From contig JABLXG010000032.1 of assembly GCA_013178165.1 (NCBI GenBank), positions 1 to 64,000 on the forward strand: DNA of 64,000 nt, read 5' to 3'. Positions 35,130 to 43,403 of this stretch are shown piece after piece (position 1 is the stretch's first letter; every line of letters starts with the position of its first letter). The DNA is from Anaerolineae bacterium (GTDB taxonomy: Bacteria > Chloroflexota > Anaerolineae > Aggregatilineales > Ch27). A program made the translations under genes and the position numbers. Under the pieces are notes generated by a model, which saw only the letters and a list, made by a program, of their open reading frames with translations, searched no databases and was not told the origin of the DNA.

Positions 35130-36116
35130 TCAGCGGATGCGGTAGCCCAGCCGTTTGAGCAGCGCTTCATCCTGTCGCCAGTTGGGCAGGACCTTCACCC
35201 ACAGTTCCAGGAATACGCGGCTCTCCGTCAGCCCTTCGATTTCGCGGCGGGCGGCGGCGCCAATGCGCTTAAGCATCTGGCCGCCCTTGCCAATGATGAT
35301 GGACTTTTGCGATTCACGCTCGATATAGATGGTGGCCGCAATGTAGATCACATTGTTCTCGCGCTCTTTGAACTCGTTGATCTCCACGGCAACAGCGTGC
35401 GGAACCTCGTCATGGGTATTCAAGAGTACCTGCTCGCGGATCATCTCCGCGGCGATGTGGCGGGTATAGGTCTCAGTGACCTGATCTGGCGGGTAGTAGC
35501 GCGGTCCTTCCGGCAGGAGGGCGATCAGGCGTTTCCGCAGATCGTCGACGCCAGCGCCGTGCAGGGCACTGATGGCGACCCAATCGACGGGCGAGACCAG
35601 CGCCAGGTAAGCGTCCACGTGAGCCTGCAACTTGTCCGGCGGGGTCAGGTCGATCTTGTTGATGGCCAGGACGATCGGCGCTTTTGAGGCAGCGTCGCGG
35701 AGCTGCCGGGCGATCATGATATCACCGGGGCCGGGGGGCAGATTCGCCTCCACGATCAGCAGGATCACATCGGCGTCCACCAGCGCCTGCTGGGCGGTTT
35801 CCACCATGAAGCGCCCCAGTTCGTGGCGTGGCTTATGCAGGCCAGGGGTGTCCACAAACACGATCTGGGCCTCATCGGTGGTCAGGATGCCCAGTTGGCG
35901 GACGCGAGTCGTTTGTGGGCGCGGGGAGACGATGGCGATCTTCTGCCCCAGAATCTGGTTGATCAGGGTGGATTTGCCCACATTCGGGCGACCGATGACC
36001 GCGACGAAACCGGACCGGTGGCCGGGCGGAACAACGTCCAGGGCGCTTTCGGCGCGATGGGCAGCTTCTATGTCGTCGTCAGCGGGCAGTGGCGGATAGG
36101 ATTCAGAGTCGGTCAT
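35130..36116 (-). CDS. era: GTPase Era
   Basis: A 328-residue GTPase that binds 16S rRNA and helps 30S assembly. G1: GRPNVGKSTLINQILG; G2 region: SPRPQTTR; G3: DTPGLHKP; G4: NKID; G5: SAL. The C-terminal KH domain contains SQKSIIIGKGGQMLKRIG and the end LGYRIR. An N-terminal extension of about 30 acidic/proline-rich residues precedes the G domain. The start overlaps the stop of ttuA by 4 bases, so it is translationally coupled to the tRNA-thiolation genes. Confidence 0.96.
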   Translation of the reverse strand: MTDSESYPPLPADDDIEAAHRAESALDVVPPGHRSGFVAVIGRPNVGKSTLINQILGQKIAIVSPRPQTTRVRQLGILTTDEAQIVFVDTPGLHKPRHELGRFMVETAQQALVDADVILLIVEANLPPGPGDIMIARQLRDAASKAPIVLAINKIDLTPPDKLQAHVDAYLALVSPVDWVAISALHGAGVDDLRKRLIALLPEGPRYYPPDQVTETYTRHIAAEMIREQVLLNTHDEVPHAVAVEINEFKERENNVIYIAATIYIERESQKSIIIGKGGQMLKRIGAAARREIEGLTESRVFLELWVKVLPNWRQDEALLKRLGYRIR

Positions 36117-37069
36117 GCCGGGGTCGTTGCAGCCTCCTGAGCTTTGAGCATGCGGACGCGATCCCACATCCGGCAGAATGTACAGTCGCCATTGTTGGTG
36201 GTGGCCTGGCCGCAGGTCGGGCAGGCGCGCAGCGTCAGTCCTTCTTCTTCCGGCAGGAAATCCGGGTGCTGCTCCCGCGCCCGCAGGAAGTTCAGATAAA
36301 AGCGGAGCTTGGAACCGGGGCTATCCTGTTCCAGGGCGTTAAGCAGTTCTTTGTAGCGCAAGCTGGTTGCATCTGCTGCGAATGGGCATTCCTCATAGAT
36401 GTAGTCAATGCCGCGCAGCAGAGCGTACGCAGCCGTCTCCCGTTCGTAAAAACGGCAGAGCGGCTTGACCTTACGCACCAGGCCGGCTTCGCCGGGAGGG
36501 AGCACCGGTCCCTGTCGACGCAGGTATTCCACCGACCAGGAGAGCGTATTGCCCAGCAGGGTGGCGGCTTCGTCGTCCAGATTATGGCCGGTGGCTAGCA
36601 CGGGATAGCCTTCATCACCGGCGACGCGATTCATGATGTGCCGCTTGGCGAGGCCACAGCTTGAGCATGGCTTGCCACGATGAAAGACCTGCGCGGCCTC
36701 AGGGATTGATGCGCCGTATACAGCGGCGACATCCACGGTGTGCAGGACGGCTTCGGGGTGGCGCGCGGCAAAGGCGCGGACATACGCATACGATGCCTCA
36801 GAATAGGCAGTTCCCTCATCGATGCCGAGGCTGATGTACAGCCCATCGGCGCGGTAGCCCAGCGCCAGGAGGATGTCCCACAACGCCAGGCTGTCTTTGC
36901 CGCCGGAAACAGCGACCAGTACCCGTTCGTCACGGGTGAACATCCGGTAGTGGTGAATGGACCGCTCCGTCTGTTCCTGCATCCAGGTGACGAAGTGGGT
37001 CTTGCACAGGGCCAGTTTGTGCTGCCGCATGTTGATGACGGCGCGGGCGCTGCACTTGCGGCATTTCAT
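36113..37069 (-). CDS. ttuA: tRNA 2-thiolation enzyme of the TtuA/Ncs6/TtcA family
   Basis: A 318-residue PP-loop ATPase. An N-terminal zinc site (MKCRKC plus LCKTH, CxxC...CxxH) and a C-terminal zinc site (CPTCGQ...CTFC) frame the catalytic part. The PP-loop is VAVSGGKDSLALWD. CSSC (HRGKPCSSCGLAKR) and a third Cys in EECPFA are placed like the three Cys that hold the iron-sulfur cluster in TtuA. TtuA makes 2-thio-ribothymidine at tRNA position 54, a thermostability modification, using the sulfur carrier TtuB. The adjacent upstream gene encodes a Gly-Gly-ending carrier, which strongly favours TtuA over the cytidine-32 enzyme TtcA. Operon order: ttuB, ttuA, era. Confidence 0.87.
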   Translation of the reverse strand: MKCRKCSARAVINMRQHKLALCKTHFVTWMQEQTERSIHHYRMFTRDERVLVAVSGGKDSLALWDILLALGYRADGLYISLGIDEGTAYSEASYAYVRAFAARHPEAVLHTVDVAAVYGASIPEAAQVFHRGKPCSSCGLAKRHIMNRVAGDEGYPVLATGHNLDDEAATLLGNTLSWSVEYLRRQGPVLPPGEAGLVRKVKPLCRFYERETAAYALLRGIDYIYEECPFAADATSLRYKELLNALEQDSPGSKLRFYLNFLRAREQHPDFLPEEEGLTLRACPTCGQATTNNGDCTFCRMWDRVRMLKAQEAATTPA

Positions 37070-37117
37070 GGCAGTGGTTGTCTCCTGTGTTGATTGTCCG
37101 GCATGTCTACGGCGTGG

Positions 37118-37330
37118 TCAGCCGCCGGAAATCACCGCGACGAGCCTGATCCGGTCGCCGGGCTGAAGCTGAACATCATCGGTAAGTAGCTCGCCCTCCC
37201 GGACGATCAGAACCATCTCCGGGTTCAGGCGGCACCTGAGAATAGCGTCACGGGCGCTCATGCCGGCGGGCACTTCAAAGGTCTGGTGGCGGAAGTGCAG
37301 GGTGGCAGTGGCAGAGTCTGATGCGGCCAT
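37118..37330 (-). CDS. ttuB: Ubiquitin-like sulfur carrier protein (TtuB/ThiS/MoaD family)
   Basis: A 70-residue beta-grasp protein ending in VAVISGG; the C-terminal Gly-Gly is where a thiocarboxylate would be formed. Strand and helix pattern includes TLHFRHQTFEVPAGMSARDAIL and GDRIRLV. Short length and GG end fit ThiS/MoaD/TtuB. The neighbouring TtuA-type gene makes TtuB the best assignment. The start at 37330 was chosen over the upstream in-frame ATG because the -10/-35 pair at 37367-37395 would put that ATG at the -35. It is separated from ttuA by 48 bases. Confidence 0.82.
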   Translation of the reverse strand: MAASDSATATLHFRHQTFEVPAGMSARDAILRCRLNPEMVLIVREGELLTDDVQLQPGDRIRLVAVISGG

Positions 37331-37366
37331 CGTTGCTGGTTCTCCCGTTTCGGACGGTAGAACGCG

Positions 37367-37395
37367 ATTGTAGCGCAGGGCAGTCCTCATGTCGA
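37367..37395 (-). promoter_or_regulatory. Predicted promoter of the ttuB-ttuA-era operon
   Basis: On the minus strand TCGACA (37390-37395) and TACAAT (37367-37372) are 17 bases apart, matching 5 of 6 consensus positions each. Transcription would begin near 37360, about 30 bases before the ttuB start. Confidence 0.55.
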
Positions 37396-37442
37396 CTGCA
37401 CCGGACGGGCGGAATGGCGGTGATCCACCGGGCAGGCAGAGT

Positions 37443-37946
37443 TCACTGCTCCTGGCCGGGTGGAACTGACCAGCGTGGCAGGTAGGCAGCCAGCAGCTCA
37501 GGCAACGGTGGGGCCTCCGGACTAACCCAGCACGCGGTCAGCGGGGCCAGGGGCAGGCGATCTGCCACCGACGCATAGGCCCACACTTCTACACCGCGCC
37601 CGAAGTCCAGCTCGCGGAGCATCACCTGGGCGGGTTGGCCGTCGATTCCAATGCCCACCAGATCGGCGCGGGGATGCAGATTGCTGTGCGCCAGGGCATA
37701 GTCCCAGGCTTCCCGACCCACCAGCATCGCCCCATATTCCGAGGCGAACAGACCGGGCACAATCGAGGCTTCACGGTGCAGGTAGGGCAGGGCATAACGG
37801 ACGGTCAGCGGTCCGGCAGGGCGCAGCAAGACCAGTTCCGGCCAGGCGGGCGCTACCCCCACGACCAGAAGCGTGGCCTCGGCAATACAGTACAGGCTGG
37901 CGGAGAGCGTATCGCCGATCAGTTCCGGTTCAGGAATCCGTGACAT
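37443..37946 (-). CDS. Hypothetical protein, no recognised family
   Basis: A 167-residue soluble protein that I cannot assign. It has alternating strand-like segments (SASLYCIAEATLLVVGVAPAW, VELVLLRPAGPLTV) and a helix-rich end (LPELLAAYLPRW), with few charged clusters, no signal peptide and no membrane helix. Codon use matches its neighbours. It is expressed in the same direction as the ttuB operon but lies upstream of its promoter, and it is divergent from the histidine phosphatase gene. It could be a lineage-specific protein. Confidence 0.6.
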   Translation of the reverse strand: MSRIPEPELIGDTLSASLYCIAEATLLVVGVAPAWPELVLLRPAGPLTVRYALPYLHREASIVPGLFASEYGAMLVGREAWDYALAHSNLHPRADLVGIGIDGQPAQVMLRELDFGRGVEVWAYASVADRLPLAPLTACWVSPEAPPLPELLAAYLPRWSVPPGQEQ

Positions 37947-38056
37947 AACTTTTGCCAGGACAACCCTTCATGCTGCGGCTCGAACAGCGGGATGCTGGCG
38001 GGAAGAAGACTGGAAATCACCGCGCTGTTTGCCGCCAAGGATAGCATATTCCGGGC

Positions 38057-38062
38057 TATAAT
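38057..38062 (+). promoter_or_regulatory. Consensus -10 box upstream of the histidine phosphatase gene
   Basis: A perfect TATAAT at 38057-38062 precedes the GTG start by about 52 bases. No good -35 at 16-18 bases was found; ttgccg at 38029-38034 is 22 bases away. Confidence 0.35.
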
Positions 38063-38114
38063 GGGCGCGTTTTGCTGTAAATGAGCATATCCACCGGTTC
38101 AAGGAGTGTAACTG

Positions 38115-38795
38115 GTGAGCAGTGGCGCGGACACCATCTTAACGCTGGTGCGTCATGGGCATACCGAATGGAATGGGCTGGGGCGCTACCAGGGTCTGGC
38201 GCCGGTGCCGTTAAGCGAGCGGGGACGCCTTCAGGCGGAACACTTAGCGCAGGCGTTAGCGCCAGGTGACCCGATGGGCGACCCGGTGAGCAGGCCGATT
38301 CAGGCCATCTACAGCAGCGATCTGCTGCGCTGCCGGCAAACCGCGGCGCCGATTGCGGCAGCGCTGGGTCTACCCGTCCAGTTCGATCCTCGCCTGCGCG
38401 AGGCGGATTACGGGCACTGGCAGGGTCTCACGCGGGAAGAGGCTGCTCGCTGGGATCCGGAGGCTTACGCAGCCTATCGAGCCGATCCGGACGGCGTGGC
38501 GATCCCCGGCGGGGAGAGTCACCAGATGCTAGCAAACCGCGTGCTGGCGGCGTTGGCGGATGTGCTGGCCCGGCACGGCGGGGAGCATGTCTTGCTGGTC
38601 ACTCATGGCGGTCCGCTGCGGGCCATCCTGGAGCATTATGATCTCTGGCAGGGCGGGCATCCGCCTGGTAATGCCTCGCGGACGGTGATCGCAGTGTCGC
38701 CTGCTGGCAGGGCAGAGGTGCTGCTGATGGGCGATGTGGCCCACCTGCCAGCGGCGCTGCAACCGGACCGGTCAGGGACGACGTTCATCGCGTGA
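38115..38795 (+). CDS. Histidine phosphatase family protein (phosphoglycerate-mutase-like)
   Basis: A 226-residue branch-1 histidine phosphatase. The phospho-accepting RHG motif is in LVRHGHTEWNGLGRYQG; the acid catalyst region is LREADYGHWQGL; the second catalytic His is in LLVTHGGPLRAIL. Substrate is not evident. Cofactor-independent or broad phosphatase roles are more likely than glycolytic mutase given the short C-terminal end. GTG start with AAGGAG 8 bases upstream (38101-38106). Confidence 0.9.
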   Translation: MSSGADTILTLVRHGHTEWNGLGRYQGLAPVPLSERGRLQAEHLAQALAPGDPMGDPVSRPIQAIYSSDLLRCRQTAAPIAAALGLPVQFDPRLREADYGHWQGLTREEAARWDPEAYAAYRADPDGVAIPGGESHQMLANRVLAALADVLARHGGEHVLLVTHGGPLRAILEHYDLWQGGHPPGNASRTVIAVSPAGRAEVLLMGDVAHLPAALQPDRSGTTFIA

Positions 38796-38819
38796 TGGCG
38801 GTCAGAGTCGCCATGACGG

Positions 38820-38850
38820 TTAACGCAGAATTGGAGTGAGATGATATACT
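38820..38850 (+). promoter_or_regulatory. Predicted mdh promoter (extended -10)
   Basis: TG-a-TATACT at 38842-38850 is a strong extended -10; ttaacg at 38820-38825, 19 bases upstream, is a weak -35. Transcription would start near 38857, giving a leader of about 105 bases before mdh. Confidence 0.5.
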
Positions 38851-38962
38851 TTATCTGTAAACTCAATCACAGGTGACCCCGGGGCATGATTGTGCATCTA
38901 AATGGTCAGACTGTGATGTCTTTACAGGGCGCTTACCTGTTCAGCAGAAGGAGATTTCGGTT

Positions 38963-39949
38963 GTGAAGAACCCGATTCGTGTAGCCGTCACCGGCGGCGC
39001 TGGCCAGATCGCTTACAGCCTGTTGTTCCGGATCGCTTCCGGGGAGACCTTTGGCCCCGACCAGCCGGTCATCCTGCAGATCATCGAAATCCCGGAAGCG
39101 ATGGGTGCGCTCAAGGGTGTCCGGATGGAACTGGATGACTGCGCTTTCCCGCTGTTGCAGGATGTCATCCTGACCGACGATCCGAGAGTCGGCTTCAGGG
39201 ATGCGAACTGGGCGCTGTTGACTGGCGGCAAGCCACGCACCGCCGGGATGAACCGCGCCGACCTGATCTCAGCAAACGGCCGAATCTTTGTGGAACAGGG
39301 CCGCGCTATCAATGACTACGCGGCGCGCAACATCCGTGTGCTGGTGGTGGCCAACCCGTGCAACACCAACGCGCTGGTGGCTCACCGCAACGCGCCGGAT
39401 ATTCCCGCTGATCGCTGGTTTGCCATGACTCGCCTGGATGAAAACCGCGCCAAGGCTCAGATTGCCGCCAAAGCGGGTGTTTCTGTCGGTGCGGTGACCA
39501 ATATGGCGGTGTGGGGCAACCACAGCGATACACAGTTCCCCAACTTTGAAATGGCGCGCGTTAACGGACGCCCATTGCTGGAAGTCATCCCCGACCGGCA
39601 GTGGCTGGAAAACGATTTCCTGAAGACAAACCAGCAGCGCGGTAAGGCGATTATCGACGCGCGGGGCAAGAGCAGCGCTGCCAGCGCCGCTAACGCTGCG
39701 ATTGACACCGTCCATAGCCTGTTGCACCCCACACCGGCGGGGGACTGGTTCAGCGCGGCAGTTGTCTCCGATGGCAGCTATGGCGTTCCGGAGGGGCTGG
39801 TGTTCTCGTACCCGTTGCGTTCCCGGGGCGGCGGCGAATACGAGATCGTGCAGGGGCTGGAACTGAGCGCGTATGCCCGCCAGAAGCTACAGCTTTCCTG
39901 GCAGGAATTGCTTGAGGAAAAGGCGGCGGTGGCCGACCTGATTGGCTAG
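38963..39949 (+). CDS. mdh: Malate dehydrogenase
   Basis: A 328-residue NAD-dependent enzyme of the MDH type 2 subgroup, converting malate and oxaloacetate. The Rossmann motif is [17 protein letters not shown]; substrate-binding and catalytic elements appear in [41 protein letters not shown] and [12 protein letters not shown] (catalytic His). GTG start at 38963 with AGAAGGAG 9 bases upstream; the in-frame ATG further upstream would add 30 residues without family similarity. Confidence 0.95.
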   Translation: MKNPIRVAVTGGAGQIAYSLLFRIASGETFGPDQPVILQIIEIPEAMGALKGVRMELDDCAFPLLQDVILTDDPRVGFRDANWALLTGGKPRTAGMNRADLISANGRIFVEQGRAINDYAARNIRVLVVANPCNTNALVAHRNAPDIPADRWFAMTRLDENRAKAQIAAKAGVSVGAVTNMAVWGNHSDTQFPNFEMARVNGRPLLEVIPDRQWLENDFLKTNQQRGKAIIDARGKSSAASAANAAIDTVHSLLHPTPAGDWFSAAVVSDGSYGVPEGLVFSYPLRSRGGGEYEIVQGLELSAYARQKLQLSWQELLEEKAAVADLIG

Positions 39950-39997
39950 CGGAGGCTGCGCAGCGGGGATATTCACCCCTGGTTGGCAGGCAGATTG

Positions 39998-40041
39998 TGC
40001 TATCATAGGGAGCGTTCGCGGTTGCGCGACGCTCCCTGTTC
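39998..40041 (+). promoter_or_regulatory. Extended -10 element followed by a leader hairpin
   Basis: TG-c-TATCAT at 39998-40006 is a likely extended -10. An inverted repeat follows (agggagcg / cgctccct, with an inner cgcg stem). If transcribed, the downstream phosphoesterase mRNA would begin at or within this hairpin. Confidence 0.35.
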
Positions 40042-40074
40042 TTGCCAAGGCTGACCTGAGAAGGAGTGCGCCTG

Positions 40075-41079
40075 TTGACCCGGCGTGTGGTTGATCTGAC
40101 TGACGGCGTGGCCATGGTCGTGACTGACCTGCACGGTAACGGTGAAGCGTATGAAGCCTATCGCGATCGTTTCCTGGCCCTCCGCGCTGCCGGACAGGTG
40201 GACCGACTGATTTTGTGCGGCGATCTGATCCATAACAACGGCTCAGCCCGCCCTGACCGTAGCCTGGAGATGCTCCTGGACGTGATCCGCCTGCAGGAGG
40301 CTTATGGCGCTGAGGCGGTGATCTTACTGCTGGGCAACCATGAGTTGCCCCACCTGTACAGCCTGACGCTCAGTCGGGGGGAGGTTGACTACACGCCGGG
40401 CTTTGAAGCAGCGCTGAGTGCGGCGGGGGCTGCCGTCCGCGAGCAGGTGATGGCGTTTCTTGATCAGCTGCCGTTTGTGGTGCGTACAGCGGCGGGAGTC
40501 CTGATCAATCACTGCGGGGCGTCCCCACTGGCAGCCATGCCCGGCAACTACAACCGGCTGATCGCATTCGATCACCGGGCGTTGCTGGATCGCGTTGATC
40601 GGGTGCTGGCGGCGCAGGACCTGGCTGTGTTGCGGGACTACTATGAGCAGACCAGCGGCAAGTCGTACGACGAAGCGGCTCGCTACTACCTGGCAGTCAG
40701 CGGTCCTGACGATCCCCGCTACAACCATCTGTTGCGCAGCCTGGTGCTCAACCGCTCTGATTCCAGCTTTGATCTACTGTGGGATACCTTCTTCACCCGC
40801 AATGAGCGCGAGCATGGCGACGAGGCATATGGCTATATGCTGACGCAGTACCTGCGGGTCTGGTCAGCCGGGGCGCCCGCGCCGCAGCGTTTTCTGGTCA
40901 GCGGCCACATCCCGGTCGCCGGAGGGTATGCCATCGTGTGCGGTCAACAACTGCGGCTGGCCAGTCACGCCCACGCTAATCCGCCTGGGGCGGGCCTGTA
41001 CCTGCGTCTGGATTGTGCCAGTCCGATCGATACCATGGACAGGCTGGTAGCTGGCCTGGGAAATGCGTTTGCTCCATGA
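40075..41079 (+). CDS. Calcineurin-like metallophosphoesterase
   Basis: A 334-residue phosphoesterase with the ordered metal-binding motifs VTDLHGNGEAYEAY (D-x-H), LCGDLIHNNG (GD), LLGNHELPHL (GNHE), INHCGA and VSGHIPV (GH). Such folds hydrolyse phosphodiesters or phosphomonoesters; the substrate is unknown. TTG at 40075 was chosen because AAGGAG (40061-40066) is 8 bases upstream; the alternative GTG at 40066 overlaps that site. The stop overlaps the ATG of the LarA-like gene (ATGA). Confidence 0.86.
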   Translation: MTRRVVDLTDGVAMVVTDLHGNGEAYEAYRDRFLALRAAGQVDRLILCGDLIHNNGSARPDRSLEMLLDVIRLQEAYGAEAVILLLGNHELPHLYSLTLSRGEVDYTPGFEAALSAAGAAVREQVMAFLDQLPFVVRTAAGVLINHCGASPLAAMPGNYNRLIAFDHRALLDRVDRVLAAQDLAVLRDYYEQTSGKSYDEAARYYLAVSGPDDPRYNHLLRSLVLNRSDSSFDLLWDTFFTRNEREHGDEAYGYMLTQYLRVWSAGAPAPQRFLVSGHIPVAGGYAIVCGQQLRLASHAHANPPGAGLYLRLDCASPIDTMDRLVAGLGNAFAP

Positions 41080-42347
41080 CCTCGCCCCGTTACGAAGTCC
41101 CTTTTGGCCGTGGCACGCTATCCATCCAGCCGCCGGAGGGGTGGATGGTAGATGTGGCGGATGGGGCAGGCCGCCTGCCCGGAGCGCCGCCGCAGCCCGT
41201 TGCACCGCCCCAGATGTTTGATGCGCTGGTTCGCCGGGCGCGGCAGGTGATCATTGTCTTCACCGACGCTACGCGGCCAGGCCCTGACCGGGTGCTGGCA
41301 GAGCGTGCACTGGCTGATCTGCGGGTGGCGGGTTTTCCACTGGAGCGTGTGTCCTTTCTCTGTGCGACGGGGATGCATCGGGCCAGTACGCCTGAGGAGA
41401 AGCGCGAGAAACTGGGCGAGGCGATCCTCAACCGGCATGAGGTGGTCGATCATCGCCCGGCTGACGCTGCAACCGTCGGGGATATCGATGGAATCCCGGT
41501 ACAGGTCAACCGGCGATTGACTGTGCCGGGAACGCTGACGATCGCGCTGGGCGTGGTGGAGCCGCACCAGTTCGCTGGTTATTCTGGCGGGGCCAAGACG
41601 GTGGTGATCGGCTGTGGTGGGGCCGAAACCATCGCTGCGACGCACGGGCCGCGCTTTCTGGGGCGGGATGGGGTTCGCCTGGGGCAGGTGGATGGCAACC
41701 CTTTTCAGGTTTTCATCCGGCAAGCCGGACGCCTGACCGGGCCGCAGTGGGTCTACAACGTCGTTCTGGATCAGGACTACCGGGTGGTGAACCAGTTGAG
41801 CGGGCCGCCTGACGCTGTGCACGATGCGCTGGTCGGTCAGGCGCGGCGGCTGTACGAACTGCCGGTTCAGGCGCCATACGATGTAGTGCTGGCCGGTGTA
41901 GGCGCTCCCAAGGATGTCAATCTCTATCAGGCCTCGCGGGCGGCGACTTATCTGGGCTTGAGCGCCCGGCCGGTTATCCGTCCCGGTGGGGTGATCATCC
42001 TGCCTGCACCTATCCCGGAGGGAGCAGGCCAGGGTCCCGGCGAGCAGAATTTCATCACGGCACTGCGGGGACAGGCCGATCTGGCAGGTATGGCAGCCCG
42101 CATGGAGATGCAGGGTTGCCAACCGGGTGAACAGCGGGCCTACCTGATCGCCCGGCTGTTGCGTCGTTACCGCGTAATTGTGGTGGGCGCCGAGCATCCT
42201 GGCGTGGCCAGGGATGCTCATCTGGCGCCAGTGCCAACGATGGACGAGGCTTTTGCCCTGGCGCGGGTGTGGTGCGGAGCGCGCCAGGCAGCACCGCGCC
42301 TGTTGATCGTTCCGCACGCTTTGCAGACGATCCCGGTTCCAGCCTAA
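41076..42347 (+). CDS. LarA-like (DUF2088) nickel-dependent racemase/epimerase family protein
   Basis: A 423-residue protein with the LarA signature: TDATRPGPD near residue 63, CATGMHRAS with the first His, HQFAGYSGGAKTVVIG with the second His and the Lys used for the nickel-pincer cofactor, and ATHG with the third His. LarA homologues interconvert 2-hydroxy acids with a covalently bound Ni-pincer nucleotide. Cofactor genes larB, larC and larE are not in this window, so cofactor supply must be elsewhere. It overlaps the preceding phosphoesterase by 4 bases, and its stop overlaps that of the convergent fmt gene by 4 bases. Confidence 0.85.
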   Translation: MTSPRYEVPFGRGTLSIQPPEGWMVDVADGAGRLPGAPPQPVAPPQMFDALVRRARQVIIVFTDATRPGPDRVLAERALADLRVAGFPLERVSFLCATGMHRASTPEEKREKLGEAILNRHEVVDHRPADAATVGDIDGIPVQVNRRLTVPGTLTIALGVVEPHQFAGYSGGAKTVVIGCGGAETIAATHGPRFLGRDGVRLGQVDGNPFQVFIRQAGRLTGPQWVYNVVLDQDYRVVNQLSGPPDAVHDALVGQARRLYELPVQAPYDVVLAGVGAPKDVNLYQASRAATYLGLSARPVIRPGGVIILPAPIPEGAGQGPGEQNFITALRGQADLAGMAARMEMQGCQPGEQRAYLIARLLRRYRVIVVGAEHPGVARDAHLAPVPTMDEAFALARVWCGARQAAPRLLIVPHALQTIPVPA

Positions 42348-43276
42348 CCCAGACGCGCGCCGAGGATGGCGCTGTTGCCGCGCAGAAAATCCGTCGCGCT
42401 GACGGCTTTCCTCCCCGCAAGCTGGACTGTCTCCGGCACGTATAGTCCGTCGCCCGTGCCGATGGCGAATGCTTCTGCCCGTGGGATAACCCGCCCTGGC
42501 TCGGTGTCACCGGCTGCCGGATGGCCGGCAACGATCTTGAGCAGTTGGCCGTTCCAGTGGGTGAAAGTTCCCGGCCAGGGAGTAAAAGCGCGTACCAACC
42601 GATCGATGGCTACTGCACTCTGGTTCCAGTCAATGGCGCCATCTTCTTTTTTGATCTGTCCGGCATAGGTGATCAGCGATTCGTCATCTGGCTGCGGATG
42701 GGGTGTGAGTGTCCCGGCCAGGTAAGCGGGCAGGGTTTCCAGCAGCAGTTCTCCGCCGAGTGTGGCCAGCCGATCATGCAGGCTCTGGCCAGTCTCCCGC
42801 GGGCCGATCGGAATGGCTCGCTGGGCGAGTATTGGACCGGTGTCCAGCCCGGCGTCCATGCGCATGATGGTGATGCCGGTCTCGGTATCCCCGGCGCGGA
42901 TGGCGGCCTGGATCGGCGCTGCGCCGCGCCAGCGGGGCAGCAACGAGGCATGGACGTTGATGCAGCCATAGGGAGGGAGATCCAGTACGTTCTGGCGCAG
43001 GATTTGCCCGAAGGCTGCCACAACGATCAGATCGGGTTTCCAGCCTGCCAGGTGGGTGAAGGCTTCCGGGGTGCGTAGTGTGGGGGGCTGGAAGACCGGC
43101 ACCCCTGCCACTTGGGCCACCAGCTTGACCGGCGAAGGACGCAGGTCCTGGCCGCGACCGGCAGGGCGATCGGGCTGAGTGACGACGCCCACCACCTCGA
43201 AGTCAGAGGCCTCGATCAGGGCGCGGAGCGCGGGCACGGCGAAGTCTGGCGTACCCATAAAAACAACACGGGTCAT
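42344..43276 (-). CDS. fmt: Methionyl-tRNA formyltransferase
   Basis: A 310-residue enzyme formylating initiator Met-tRNA. Family motifs: VFMGTPDFAVPALRAL, QPDRPAGRGQ, ASLLPRWRGAAPI (the SLLPxWRGAAPI signature) and MDAGLDTGPI. The C-terminal tRNA-binding domain includes RLVRAFTPWPGTF and ATDFLRGN. It is convergent with the LarA-like gene and divergent from recJ. No peptide deformylase gene is adjacent. Confidence 0.96.
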   Translation of the reverse strand: MTRVVFMGTPDFAVPALRALIEASDFEVVGVVTQPDRPAGRGQDLRPSPVKLVAQVAGVPVFQPPTLRTPEAFTHLAGWKPDLIVVAAFGQILRQNVLDLPPYGCINVHASLLPRWRGAAPIQAAIRAGDTETGITIMRMDAGLDTGPILAQRAIPIGPRETGQSLHDRLATLGGELLLETLPAYLAGTLTPHPQPDDESLITYAGQIKKEDGAIDWNQSAVAIDRLVRAFTPWPGTFTHWNGQLLKIVAGHPAAGDTEPGRVIPRAEAFAIGTGDGLYVPETVQLAGRKAVSATDFLRGNSAILGARLG

Positions 43277-43403
43277 CGGCGTTCCTCCACAAGCAGAGGT
43301 CGGTGCTCCTGTATCGTAGCGTAGCGAGGAAGGGGCGGCAAGGTTTGTCTGACAGTGGCGGACGTGTTACTCTAATCTCCGTATTCTCATGACTGGAGCA
43401 GGC

